Notes: a model not told the origin generated them from the sequence alone. DNA of 64,000 bases from Arachis hypogaea (GCF_003086295.3 NC_092050.1:156928699-156992698); one strand, 5' to 3'; shown: positions 1 through 12,534, counted from the first letter of the stretch. Numbers and translations are program-made.

Positions 1-839
1 GCATAATACAACAAAAGAATATGTATATATAATTTTAATAATATAAAAATGGGATGTTGTAATTTGAAAAGGAACATCTATCTTTATCTTATCCGTTATA
101 TTATGTTAGATATATAATTTAATAACGTATAAGATATAGTTTTTTATTTATATTATTAATATTTTGTGTTTGAATGAGAGCACATGAGGTCATCTTGAGA
201 GCAAGATTCAATTTTTGCGCAAAACTTTGCAGATTCCTCCTTACATTATTCCTGACCCATCTTACACACTGCTCCCATACTCAAATCAATATCCTATGTT
301 ATTATCTAAATTGAAGAGAGAGAAAGAGACAACACAAACACTAACTCTGCTTCAAAATTTGAAGTGATCCTGTTTCGCGGGGGGTTGAAGAAAAAAATAT
401 ATAAAAAAAAAAATTGGAAAATCTAACAAAATTATTCTCCTAATATAATAATATAGTGTATTAAGAATCGGTATTTGTGAGTGGCTACCATATGATTTCA
501 GATGATGTAGCCATAACCATACATTTTTCTTTGTTTACACATTTTGTTTTCTTTTGCCTCATACCACTTTGAGTTTGCATTTTGAAATTATGATGCGAAA
601 TAATTTACTGTTATACACGTGTGAAATCAAAGTAGTTTTTTTTTTTTTTTTACAAAAACATACCTAACTTTAGTCCATTTTTTTAATTAAAATTTGAATT
701 CAATTAAAGAGCTAATATTTTTTAGCTAACATCAATTAATTTTTGTAATATTTATTTTTAAATCCTAAATTTTAAATTTTAAATCCTAAATTTTTCAAAA
801 ATAAAATTAAAAAAAATTACAATAAAAAACAAATCGGCT
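1..839. other. Intergenic, no gene recognised
   Basis: AT-rich. A slightly GC-richer stretch at 180-370 has a short open frame but matches nothing I recognise and has no clear gene signals. Confidence 0.5.
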
Positions 840-854
840 AATAATGTTGTATTT

Positions 855-952
855 TTTTTTTAACTCAAAATTTAGAAAGATAGGAAACTCGAACCCGCAA
901 CCTTTTAATTGAGTATGGGGAGTCCATGTCATTTGAGCTATTACTCATTGGC
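855..952 (-). mobile_element. Very short (98 bp) tRNA-derived SINE with 15-bp target duplication
   Basis: It is flanked by AATAATGTTGTATTT at 840-854 and 953-967. Minus-strand reading: GCCAATGAGTAATAGCTCAA (A-box-like TAGCTCAAATGRCAT), then GGTTGCGGGTTCGAGTTTCC (B-box-like GGTTCGAGTYTCC), then CTATCTTTC and an A-rich tail. The unit is essentially a tRNA-like head plus tail. Confidence 0.75.
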
Positions 953-967
953 AATAATGTTGTATTT

Positions 968-1086
968 ATTATTTAGGTTATTTGAATGTTTATAAAAGTA
1001 CTTCAAAATTAATTATATTATACGTTGAATATATAAAATCATTAGAATCCTAGAAATATATCTATTTATATAATTATATCTAATAT
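968..1086. other. Intergenic spacer between SINE copies
   Basis: AT-rich with no feature seen. Confidence 0.4.
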
Positions 1087-1163
1087 GCCAATGACTAATA
1101 GCTCAAATGGCATAGTCTCCTCATACTCAATTAAGAGGTTGCGAGTTCGAGTCTCATATCTTT

Positions 1164-1168
<5 letters not shown>
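1087..1168 (+). mobile_element. Second copy of the short tRNA-derived SINE
   Basis: GCCAATGACTAATAGCTCAA head, GGTTGCGAGTTCGAGTCTCA B-box-like segment and ATCTTTGGTAAAT tail. The tail runs straight into the AT microsatellite. No clear target duplication. Confidence 0.65.

Positions 1169-1219
<51 letters not shown>
1169..1219. repeat. (AT)n microsatellite grown on a SINE tail
   Basis: About 25 uninterrupted AT units directly follow the SINE tail. Confidence 0.9.
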
Positions 1220-1220
<1 letters not shown>

Positions 1221-3240
1221 CATATTAGCTGTGGATTTTGTTGTGATTCATAGGTAAATTTATTTCTTGTGACTTTTGTTACGAATTTAAATCCGTAGCA
1301 TATGAGCTTGTGGATAATAATTATTATGGATTTTAAAATTCACAAGTAATTTAAATGTGAATTTTGTTGCGAAATGCTACACGAATTTCAACTAATTTTG
1401 TGGAAGATTAAGTAATTTTGTCAAATTTTATTGCAAATTTAGATTCGAATTCTCTTCGAATAATGTATTGAATTTGCAAAAAAATATATATATAAATGGC
1501 AACAAATTCTGCAAATAATGCATCTGAATAAAAAGTTTTAGTTTTAGATTTGAGTTTTTGCATTGTTATGCTAACAAATTTCATCCTAAGATAAAAATTG
1601 ATATATACACAATTCACATTTCAAGCCGACTATATATATATATATATATACTATTAAAATTCAAAGTGGTTCTTTAATTATTTGAAGCATCTTTTTTGTA
1701 GAGAAAGATATTACTATGTGGCATTTTAGGGAACATTATTGAGATGGAAATTGAGAGATGGAATTGAAAGTGGTAACTATGTAGCTACAGTTAAGAAGAT
1801 GACAAGGCATTGAAAGATATGAGAAAAGAGGAGCGTCTGTTATATAAGTTATGGCTATGTGGCTATGGTACCTTTTCAATTATATGATGGGTGTAGGGTC
1901 TTAATGTGGTATACATTGGTCGACAACATAGGGACACATTACAATCACAGAGATTTTCATTATTGCATCTTTGTGTCTTTTAGTATTGTCCTCTCTATCT
2001 ATAGCTACATTCTTCTCTTTCAATTTTGCAGCCTTAAAAGGCAATTTCATATGCTCTCATTTTTGGAGCCTTAAAAGACATATCATTATTTATTCAATGT
2101 GTTTCCCAAAAAAAAAAAAAGGGGGGGGGGGGGGGTTTCTTCACTTTCTTGTATGTTCCATGTTAATGCAAATTAAATCAAATCCGACCCAAACTATATG
2201 CTACGTTAGGTAATGAAATCTAACAAAGCAATAAGTTTATGAACCAATAACTCATGTAGTGTCACAGGCGAGGATGCATTATTATTGGAAGGGTTTGAAA
2301 CGTTTCAACACGTTTTTTTTTATTAGGCTTTTCAATGATTATTAATGTACAGTTCTGTCCTACCTCTACCTTTCTAAATTAAATACTATGCAAATTTTGC
2401 TTTCTTTTTTTTTAATTTTTTTTTTATTTTGGTGTTGTTCTAGTCAGCAATTTAATAAACATTGGTATCTCTTCTCTTATTATACTTATAGTCCAATTAG
2501 ATGGGTCACCGTAGCCCAAATCCCTCTCTGTTAGTAGCCCAAACAATAGCATTTTTCACAACTCCCAACCTCAAAAAAAAAAAAAAGATTATTATAACTG
2601 GCTAATTAAATTTATTTATTAAATAAATTTAATTTTAATGCACCGTAAGATTAAAGTAGTTCCATTCCATTATGTAATGTCATATCAGCAAAAATAACTA
2701 TATTTTATATTGATCACATGTTATCCAAAAAAACGGATGAAATTAGACAACTATATAAAAAAAAATTTATAGTGCCAGTGTATCAAAATTAAACTCTTAT
2801 TAAATACCAAAATAAATATGTTATTTGTATACTAAAATTAGCTATCATATTATTATGTGTGTTATTTAACTCATCTTCAATATATATTTTATATTCCAAC
2901 ATAAATTATATACTAGTAGTTGATTTTAGTGTACATATAGTATGATTGATACCAAAAACATAATAAATGATGATCATGACATAAAAAAAAAAAGAGAAAA
3001 AGATGATTTGATTAGTAGTATAACATTATTGTTAGGTATTGTTGCAATTGAAGCCAATACTATTTGTAATACACTCACTGCTAGAAGGTCACGCTTTCGA
3101 CTGCGCTACTCTAATAACAAAAATATTATAACGACCTTTATATATATAATATAAGTAGGAAACTTTACCTGAAACCGTATTAACTTTTTTTAAAAAAACC
3201 GAAAATATTTTTTTTATACGTCCATACATACATAAAAATG
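1220..3240. other. Intergenic, no gene recognised
   Basis: AT-rich. Short open frames have no recognisable product or splice context. It contains a poly-A/poly-G run at 2108-2135. The block 1220-1400 repeats the motif GAATTTTGTTGCGAA in several variants and may be transposon remnant. Confidence 0.4.
2108..2135. repeat. A13G15 homopolymer junction
   Basis: Thirteen A followed by fifteen G in otherwise AT-rich DNA. Confidence 0.9.
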
Positions 3241-3257
3241 GCTAGTAACATACATTT

Positions 3258-3506
3258 TTTTTTTACCAAAGATATGAAAACTCGAACCCGCAACCTCTTA
3301 AATGAGTATGGGAAGATTATACCATTTGAGCTATTACTCATTGGCCTTAAAAATTTGGAAAGATAGGAGACTCGAACCCGCAACCTCTTAATTGAGTATG
3401 GGGAGTCTATGCCATTTGAGCTATTACTCATTGGCAAAATTTGGAAAGATAGGAGACTCGAACCCGCAACCTCTTAATTGAGTATGTGAAGTCTATGTCA
3501 TTTGAG
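3258..3506 (-). mobile_element. Trimer of the short tRNA-derived SINE inside one target duplication
   Basis: Three head-to-tail units (about 3264-3346, 3354-3435, 3439-3506). Each has the CGAACCCGCAACCTCTTAA segment (inverse of the B-box-like region) and two keep the CATTTGAGCTATTACTCATT head. The 17-bp sequence GCTAGTAACATACATTT occurs on both sides, at 3241-3257 and 3507-3523. The 5' unit lacks its first bases. A single pair of flanks suggests the trimer was inserted as one RNA. Confidence 0.7.
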
Positions 3507-3523
3507 CTAGTAACATACATTTA

Positions 3524-4165
3524 CTGTCAGAGTGACCGTACATTTCAATTATTATGTCTTTTGAGGTGGAAAACATAGGAAGATTTCAGGAATAAACTTT
3601 GTCAAGAAATCATTCTCCTTGGAACCAGATTGATGTAGATAACAACAACGTAACTCAGATGAGAACAAGCTTCTTGCTATCATTATTGTCCCCGTGAAAG
3701 GAGTATTTTCAAACACCCCATATCATCATCATGATTGACACACAAATTAAATCTCAATCTTAGTATATCTATTTAGTGAACAAACATTAATAATTCTGTC
3801 TTGCTTCAAGGGTTGCCAAAGTATAGAGAGAGAGAGAATATATAATGGACGTGACAAATAATATAATCATCATGTAAGCATACATAGGTACATACAATAA
3901 TACGATACAACACACCTTGTTTTTATTATGTCTGTCCTTGGTTACTTAAAACTTACAACAAAAATAGGGAGGAAATCAAAACAGACCTAGGTAGTAACAA
4001 TGAAAAATTTTAGCAAATAATAAACGCGGCATATATATATATATACTACATTTTTTCTTCATCACTAGGAAATGAAAGCATGATTTATGACACATTATTG
4101 AGGATGATCTTCTTTTCTTCCAAAATGATAGTACAATACTAGTGAGTTAATATAATATGTTGCAT
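3524..4165. other. MADS gene 3' flank, no gene recognised
   Basis: No coding signal or clear repeat. The 3' UTR of the MADS gene may extend into it beyond the CACTA-like element. Confidence 0.4.
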
Positions 4166-4297
4166 CACTACACGAAAACCGGCAGATTGCAGCGGTTCTG
4201 AGAGAATTTAGTAGCGGTTTGAACCGCCACAAAATGGCTTGGCGGCAGTTAGTCACCCGCGACTAGATTGGGCGCCGCTAAACAGTTTAGGGTAGTG
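4166..4297. mobile_element. CACTA-like mini-element just 3' of the MADS gene stop codon
   Basis: It starts CACTACACGAAAACC and ends GGGTAGTG, the inverse of the CACTA terminus. The interior holds GCGGTT/AACCGCC motifs that are common in subterminal repeats of plant CACTA elements. It is 132 bp long and ends 10 bp downstream of the stop codon, so it should lie in the 3' UTR. No matching 3-bp target duplication is visible (CAT on one side, TAA on the other). Confidence 0.6.
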
Positions 4298-4307
4298 TAA
4301 CTAGCGC

Positions 4308-7300
4308 CTAGCGCCATTCGGGAAGTCCAATGAACAATTCAGTCTCCACAAGAACAGAACTTTGGTTACTTGGACTAGGGGATAATGTTGTGTCTCTCTG
4401 TTTGTCCCATCGCTCTTCTGATTTTTTTCTTTGCACACACTATGCCATCAACAAAAATAGTTTGTTGCACTTATCATAAATTTAGATCTAATAATAGCCA
4501 ATCATGATCTTAGTCCTACAACTCCTAGCTAAAAATACATAAACTACTATACACAAAAAAATTTGATAATAATAGTTCAAACCCTTAACCATTGTGCTTC
4601 TATTATTTTGTTTGCTAATTATTTATCAAAAAAAGTTTATTACCTAAAAAATATAAACTAATAGTTAATAACCATGCTTAATAGACACAAAATCAGTTGT
4701 TACATATTTAAAAATATATATATTTAGTATTCATAAAAAATTTCATTATTTTGCTAAAAAATAATTGACTATTCCAGTGACTTATTTTGTTAAAAATGTG
4801 TGAAACAACATATATATATACACAAATACATATAGAATGATATTTAATATTTATAGAACATTTTTTGAATAACAAATACGAAGTTTTTTCTTTTGTGCAT
4901 GTGTGATAAAGTTTACGCTTTTGGGTTTTTTCTTTGTGATTGCGAAAATGTAAAATTCTTTAATTTTCTCTCTCTTTTGAATATTTATTTTTGGTCTTTA
5001 TTTAGAATAATTTTAGATTTTTTTTTTGGTCAGGGAATAATTTTTAGGTTTTTTTTTTTGGGTATACTTTAGTTATTCTTATGACCTTCGGATAAATGGG
5101 CTTTTCATGTGGAAATATAATAATTTGAAAAAAATATCACTACGTTATTGGGATTAGGTCTTGGGCCTACAATGTAGTAAAGAATTTCTTTAGTTAGAAC
5201 GAAAATGGAACACAAGCCCAACCAAAAGCGTTAATTTTTCGCCAAAAACAAAATCGGATAAAGGTTTTATTTTTTCCCGCAGTTTATCAAAATTCTCTTT
5301 TGAAAAATAACTTCTTAAAACTGTAATACATATATTCGATAAATCAAACGATAAATAACTTTCAATAAATACATTTGATGAAATAAATTTCATAGTTTAA
5401 ATTGACTATAATAGACATAGAAAGAGAATTTTGAACCCAAATGAAACTTGATCACAATAAAGTAACGGATAAAATATATATTTTGTCTAAAAATTTGAAA
5501 AAAAAAATTAAAAAATACACTAGACGTTTAATTTATTTTAATTTTATTTCTAATATTTTAAATATTTTTTAATTATATTTTTAAATACTAACACTATTAA
5601 CAGAGATACTGCCTTGACAGTTGTGTGAAAACAACCCTCTCAATGTAGGAATGTAAAATTGTCCAGGATATGATTAAACAAATCATCAAGAGTAATATTG
5701 AAACCAAAGATCAATAATAAATATAAACATTTAAGACAAAAATAGAATATACTATTCAATAAAGTTTTTGATAATATCCTTTATTGAGACTCATTTTAAT
5801 ATAATAATATCTTTTATTGAAAATAAATCTTTTTATAAATACTATAAAATTTTAGAAAATTATATAAAAATATTTTAAAAAATATAACTTTTATTATATA
5901 AAAATCACTTGGATACTTTTTAAAATATTTTTATATAATTTACTAATAAGTCTATATAATACTTAATTAGTTGTCATAATCACATGTTTGTTAGCAAATT
6001 ATTAAAAGTATTACTAAAGAAATTTTTAAAGGTATCAAAGCTATTTTTATGTATTAAAAATGATACATTTTTAAAATATTTTTTATAATTTTGTAAGAAG
6101 AATATGTAGTTCTTATCATAATTTTTTAGTAAAAATATTATTGTATTAAAATAAATCTCAATAAACCTGATATATTTTAAGAATATTATTAATATATTTT
6201 TTATTTAAAAATAATAGAGTAATAAATTCTATTTTTATCCTCAATGTTCACATTTTATCTTTTAACATTTAGTTTTAATTTTACTTTTTATATTTCTTTT
6301 TTTTTTCCACGGTATCCTTGGCCACGGTATCCTCCAACCCGGTAGGCCAAGGACTAATCCGCCTCAGTACTAAGCTCCATTTAAGGGTTTGTCACTGGCC
6401 AATAGGTTGCTGCATGCACAAGGCGGGATTTAAAACACTTGTTTAAGCAAACCAATGAGCTCACCACTAGACCAACTCAACTTGGTTTTTTATATTTCAA
6501 TTATATTCCTTAGTTGGATAACAAATAACATGACAGTACTACCCTGACATGTTAATAGCTGAGTTTTACCACGTTTTAGTGACATGTCAGCACATAATTG
6601 TCACAATAGCATCTCCATTAATAGTGTTAACCCTCAAAAAGAGGTGACAAACGGGCCAAAATTCATCAGATTAGTCCGTATAACCCACTAAAAAAGACGG
6701 GTTGAACGACTGAAAATTTAAAACCGTCAAACCTAAAAATCTGTCTAACCCGCATCGCTTAATCCGTGGATTTTGACAGGACGGAGCGGGCTTCCCCACC
6801 GAACCAGGCGTCTTTTTGGTCAAGGACATTTTTTTACAAACACAAGAGGTTGTAGATAATTAAAGATGTTCTAAATTATATTTTGGATTATGTTTTATAT
6901 TTGATTGATTATAAATTTGAAGATGTTTAATTATATATTTTGAACAATGTTTATATTTTGTTTCAAAAAATTTTATTTATAATTATGTTTATTATATATT
7001 TATAATTATGAAGACTTTATTGTTTGTAGATTTAGAAATTATAAATTTATTAAAATAGTTATGAAATTATATATATTATTTAATATTTAATAGTTCATAA
7101 AAAAAAAAAAAAGAGATTTAGTAGACCCACCAGATGGCGGGCTTTTGACGGAGCGGACTTCCTCGATTGCCACCCCTACCCTCAAAGGTATAATTGAAAT
7201 ATATTTAAAATGTTAGAAACAAAATTGAAACAAATTTTACGTTACAGATATTTTGAAAATTTTAGAGACAAAAATTATACTTTTTAATATAAGAATAAAT

Positions 7301-10300
7301 TTAAATATTTATTAATATATAAATATATATTATACATTTTAATTTTAATAAACACAAACTAACTTTAAAAAATATTTTCTTAAGTGCTTTCAAAATCAAC
7401 CATACTAAATATCTACAAAAATAAGCTACTAAACTCATTAAAAATAAATTAAACTACATATTTATTTATATACAAATACATAAAAACTTATTTAATAACG
7501 AATTTTTAGTGTAAACATAATATTTTTGTTTCAAAATACTTCAAACTTTTTAAAACTACAAATACAATCGCATTATTTTTTTATTTACCAAACACAATAA
7601 AATTATAAATAACTTTCTAAATAAATTTGTCAAACCAGCTATAAATCATGAAAAGAAAATGGTAACTCACCATTTCAGTTAATTTGGCATTCTCTAGGAG
7701 CAAATCCTTCTCCTGGATTCAATACATAAAAATGTGTCAGATGTCCACCATGAAACCTAATTAAAATAATTTATACAATTTTTTTTAATTCTTTAAAGAT
7801 GTATAATTTGCATCCAAACTAAGCTCAGGTACCTTATTTTGTAGTTGTTCAATATGCTCTCTATAAAGCTGAGCCTGAAAGTACATTAAATTAATTAAAT
7901 TAAGAACGTCTTGTTCTTATATATATATACATCTATATAATATAATATAATGTTGTGAATTATTAATGACCTTTTTGAGCCTAATGTTTTGCAAGCTTGA
8001 CACAAGCTGATTCTCAATTCCAACGAGTTCATCAAATGAACAAGAGCTCAGGCCCTGTCCCATTAGCTTCCTAACAAATTCAAACAATGAATTAAAATTT
8101 CATGGCACACCAAATATTAATGAATATAATACTCAGTATTAGAATATGAACAACAGCAATAAACGGATTAGTATTTAAACACAGGATTGACCTTTGAGAA
8201 AGCTCAAGAAGTTCAATCTTCTTAGCCAAGCTTGGGGGATCAAATTCCAATTGCTGCATGTCAAAGCATAAAACCAATTTTATTACAATCCATTATAATT
8301 TAATTTTTACTATATATAAAACGTTACTCTTACCTATCTGTCTCTTTTTAATTATATAATTACTAAAATAATCATTAAATTTTATAAAAAAATGTAAAGA
8401 ACAAACAAAAAAAAAGAAAAATGTTCTTAATATTAATTTCTCTTTCCATTCATAATTCTATTCTTCTAACTTTTTTAATTTATAGTGAAACAAATTAATT
8501 AATAACTTCTTAAAACTAAAAATGTAACAAAAATAAAAAAATAAAAAAGAATCAGATAATTTAAGAAGGAGGAAGTATAATAATAAAACAGCCACATTAA
8601 TAAATTTATTTACTCTAGATGCCAATAAACTCTTATACCATCTAATGAAACTACTTTTTCTAAAAACTTAAATTGACGAAAAAATTACATAAATAGTTAT
8701 ATCTTTAATAATCCCAAAAAATTAATAGCATGGCATGACATGAATATTATATATTGATCTGGTCGTGTGTTATTAATAATCTTCACTTTCTTATCAAATT
8801 AAATGTGCTATGAATATCAATATCGCATGCTTATTACTTATTAGGAGTAGCTAGCTGCTAGCTCCAAATAGTTGTCTTGATGAAATATATATAGGTTTTC
8901 ATACTACAAATAAATAAAACTATATATTATTAAATAATCCTGAAATTTTAAAAGAACTAAAAGGTATTATAGTCAATATATATTATATATATTGGTAAAG
9001 GAAAAATATAGGGTACCAATAGGTTATCTGTCAATTTATTGCCAACAATAATTAATTATTATATTTTAAGCACATGTATAAAAAGACACATCCAAAAAAT
9101 ACATTTATAAAAACACTTTTATTAGACTCAGTCATAAAAAAGACATTTTTATTAGACACATCCAGAAAAACACTTCCATTAAACACAGTTATAAATAAAA
9201 GTTAGCAGAAGTTGACAGAAATACTGTTGGTATCGTAGCGGTAAATGGTAACTTAACTATACCATTATAGATATTCTCTTTACTATACCTGGAATTCTCC
9301 AATATTATTGATACGACCATCATCTGCTACATATTGACGGTAGCGTTCCAACATTTGTTCCATGCTGAAACATTTCAAAGAAATTAAAAACATATACTGT
9401 TAAGAGGTAGCTATTGAAAACAAAGCAATCAGAACATTATATTATTCATTAATGTCAGCAAAAAACTTTGCAGGCATTCCTATGATGAAGATATACAGTT
9501 AATTAATATGATTTTTTTTTTAAAAAAATCTCCAAGTTCAGGTTAATCCATATTTTCTACATGAATGTTATGAGATACAAAAGTTGGAGCATAAAATGTG
9601 AAAATAAGGAGTATTATTACATCATGAGTTGAAAAAACAGGGATCTATTGACCCACCATGCACTAAATGACATAAACCTATTGGATTAACCTGTTTACTT
9701 GCTATGATAATTAGGGCTTAAAAAAAAAAAAAAACTAGCCTTTTGCATTCAAGATTTGCGATTTATCACATCTTATGGGTTCATTTTTTATTTTCAAAAA
9801 TTAATATTAAATGCTTAAATATAACATTTAAATTACAAAAAAATGAAAATCAATTCACTGAGGAAAAATAACTGCACTAAATGCACACTAAAAATCAATA
9901 GTCAAATCAACTACTCATAAATACACATTGAAAATGTATGTAACATGTTTAAATATATCTAACTACATGATAACTAATTTGGTGATTAATTTTTGTATGT
10001 ACATAATATTATTTTTTAAAAATATATATATGTTCACCTATCATACAGAAAATAGTCTGACTATACATGAGTTGAATTTCAGACAAAAACAAGGAGAAAT
10101 TCATCAGATTTAATTTTATATTCATCTAAAGTAAATATGAATATTTAGCCTTGCATTTAAGTACATATATACTATCTAACAAAAATTCCTTCATTCAATT
10201 AACAAAAGAAAACATAATACAATAAAAGAGAAGCAAATAAATGAAATATGCATGTGCTTCAAGGCTACAAACCCTACATTGCAACATTTAGATTATATAG

Positions 10301-12534
10301 CCTCTTAATTGAAGATCTATTGAGATAGGAAATGTATATGTCAAAACCCTAGATTTGGAAATCTTGCTGCTACATACCCATTGTAGGCCTATCTACACCC
10401 ACTATTCTATTTCTATTGTATAATCTTTTTTGAAGATATTATAGCTTCATAGAACTTCTTCATTGCTACTAACTAGCAGAGCCAAAATCAAAACACACTA
10501 TTAAGAGTTAAAAAAAAAAAAAAAGATAGCTACAATATCTTCCCAGTTCCTAGGTTAGGAAAAGACATATATATACATAGATGTGTTATTGCCATAAAAT
10601 AAGTTATAGAAAAACTTTAAAGTGTACAAGTATAATGGTGTTTTAATAATTTTTAACCGTTGATCTTAATTACAAAAAATATATATAATATATAATTAAG
10701 ATCAACCGTTAAAAATGACTAAAACACTAATATACGGGTATACTTGAAAGTTTTTTCTAAATTATATTAAAAAAAAAAAGTGTTTAAAGAAAGGAATTTA
10801 GAATGAGCAAAGTTGGTCATGGGAAAAATAAACCGCATGAACACATGGCAGCACCTGAACATGTTCCCCCCTTTCTTGTTCTGCCAAAACTCCCACCATG
10901 TATGTCTCAATTAGTATTCGAAAGACGTGATGAGAATGCAATTTCCTGAACTATTATCATAAAAAATGCAGATAATTGTACTATAGTTCTGTGAATTACT
11001 ACTTTAGTTAGTGTTTTTTTTTTTATATTCAAGAAGTAATAAGAGATCAGAACAAAGGACAAAAGAGATTAGTTTACAAGTTCATTGCAATTCTATTTTC
11101 ATATTTTTTAAAGAATTTTGTAAAAAATAAAATAAAATAAAATATATAATTTTACAGTTTTTTATTTAATATTTTTTCACAAAGTATTAAAAATAAAAAA
11201 ATTACAAATACAAATCAATCAGACTTTTAGTCCATGTTAGTTTTTACTTTTTTTATAAAATTGTTACTCTCATTTTTTTAAACAAAAAATAGAATTTTAA
11301 TATAAAACAAAAAAGACCTATCCATAATTCACTTTTCAACTTAAAAACTCAAGAGACTCTTGCATGTGTCTCTTTGAAATAAATAATTTCATAATAAGGA
11401 TCAATGATAATCTAGCAAATTATAGGGGAGAAAAGAAAAAAAAAAGAAAAAAGAATGCAGCATTCGTTATAGGAAAAGTCTAGGGGCCAGCAGATTTATT
11501 AAAATCTGGCCAATACTTAGCCAGCAAAAAAAAAATGAGTGATTCTCCACCGTTAGATGAAATCTCACACCATTAAATACACTATTGATGACTAATTGAT
11601 GGCTACAACTCACAAAATCTGCTGGCCCCTTAGCACTCCTCTTTGTTATATTTAGGATAAAGATATAATTAGTACAGAGCAGATTGCAGAACTAAACTCA
11701 ACATCAAATAAAAATAGGTAATCTTAGGTTTTTTTTTTTCTTAAGTAATGTTGCAAAAGGTGATGGTCTTTTGTAATACTACAATATATCTTTGCTCTTC
11801 ACATATTTTTTTCTTAATCTCACTTAAAACATGTATAATGAAAAATACACTATATAATATCTTAGAAAAAATTTTAAAAAACCATTTTTTTTTTACCTTA
11901 TTTGATACGGAGAGCATTGAAATAATTACATAGCAGAGTATTTCAAGTTCCAATTTATTCAGCAACCAAATGCTACTACTACAATTTAGCAAGTGTTGAG
12001 TATTTCTAAATTAGTGTATATACTTTTGTAATTACCAGTAGTAGTTAGCTTACCATAAACGGAAAGCCACACACTTTTTTTTCAATGAGATCCATGTTCT
12101 TTGATCATCAAATCTAGGTAGTTTGAGGAAGACTTAGCACAACTCACAACAAAACACATGTATCATAGTTTGAGCAAATTAAAGTAAACCTTTAGTTTCT
12201 CCAAGATTAAACCATATATATAATAGTTCAATAATAAGTAGTAGTATTGTACTAATTAATTAGGAGAAGAATAAAAATTAAAGAATGAAACTAACACTAA
12301 CATGAATGTTGATGAAGCAAGAAAATAAAGTGATTAAGTAAGGGCTTACTCTGAAGTACTTGAGTATTCAAAGAGCCTCCCACTTTGTGAAAAGATTATA
12401 AGAGCAATTTGTGCATCACAAAGAACAGAAAGCTCATGTGCTTTCTTTAGAAGCCCACTCCTCCTCTTTGAAAACGTTACTTGACGGCTTGTTGCATTCT
12501 CTATCCTTTTCATCTCAATCTTTCCTCTCACCAT
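4308..12534 (-). CDS. SOC1/AGL42-clade MIKC MADS-box transcription factor, 7 exons, 203 aa
   Basis: Exons read from splice sites: 12350-12534, 9289-9364, 8192-8253, 7971-8070, 7833-7874, 7671-7712, 4308-4412. The sum is 612 nt including TAG, and exons 3-6 (62, 100, 42, 42 nt) have the sizes usual in SOC1-like genes. Residues 1-61 form the MADS DNA-binding/dimerisation domain (starts [20 protein letters not shown], with [19 protein letters not shown]). A short I region follows, then a K-box (about 88-168, with [17 protein letters not shown]). The C-terminus ends in the SOC1 motif [13 protein letters not shown] at 191-203. Family members bind CArG boxes as dimers and promote flowering or axillary-meristem fate. 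Exon 1 more closely resembles AGL42/71/72 than SOC1 itself, by memory. Intron 1 (3.0 kb) and intron 6 (3.3 kb) are long and TE-rich. The last exon uses the third AG of CAGAAGAG, the only one that keeps the frame. Confidence 0.9.
6297..6486 (-). mobile_element. tRNA-derived SINE in MADS intron 6
   Basis: It is flanked by a 12-bp direct repeat TTTTTATATTTC at 6285-6296 and 6487-6498. Read on the minus strand it begins with a tRNA-like head (TTGGTCTAGTGGTGAGCTCA, an A-box-like motif), then a B-box-like TTTAAATCCCGCC, then a longer body ending in an A-rich tail. Intact target duplications and a tail are as expected of LINE-driven retroposition. Confidence 0.7.
6639..7177. mobile_element. hAT-like non-autonomous element in MADS intron 6
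   Basis: Ends are AGAGGTGACAAACGGGCC and TTGCCACCCCT, an imperfect inverted repeat. They are flanked by direct repeats ACCCTCAAA at 6630-6638 and 7178-7186. The 8-9 bp duplication and the GGGGTGGCAA-type end suggest hAT. The middle is AT-rich with no coding potential. Confidence 0.65.
9012..9234. mobile_element. MITE in MADS intron 2
   Basis: Imperfect terminal inverted repeats: GGTACCAATAGGTTATCTGT on the left against the inverse of ACAGAAATACTGTTGGTATC on the right. The interior has repeated AGACACATCC/AAAACACTT blocks. It has no coding potential. Confidence 0.5.
10609..10757. mobile_element. Foldback MITE in MADS intron 1
   Basis: Nearly the whole 149 bp is an inverted repeat. The left arm runs AAAAACTTTAAAGTGTAC to AACCGTTGATCTTAATTA. 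The right arm is TAATTAAGATCAACCGTT through ACTTGAAAGTTTTTTC. The centre is (TA)-rich. Confidence 0.65.
11477..11636. mobile_element. MITE with GGGGCCAGCAGATTT ends in MADS intron 1
   Basis: Left end AGTCTAGGGGCCAGCAGATT; right end is the inverse, AAATCTGCTGGCCCCTTAGC. It is about 160 bp long with no coding potential. Confidence 0.65.

Noticed and set aside
3258..3506. Cluster of tRNA genes
   Set aside because: A- and B-box-like motifs are present but no cloverleaf or anticodon arm can be folded, and A-tails and target duplications mark them as SINEs.
3600..3720. Last exon of the MADS gene
   Set aside because: Tried as the C-terminal exon but it has stops and no SOC1 motif; the motif was found at 4308-4412 instead.
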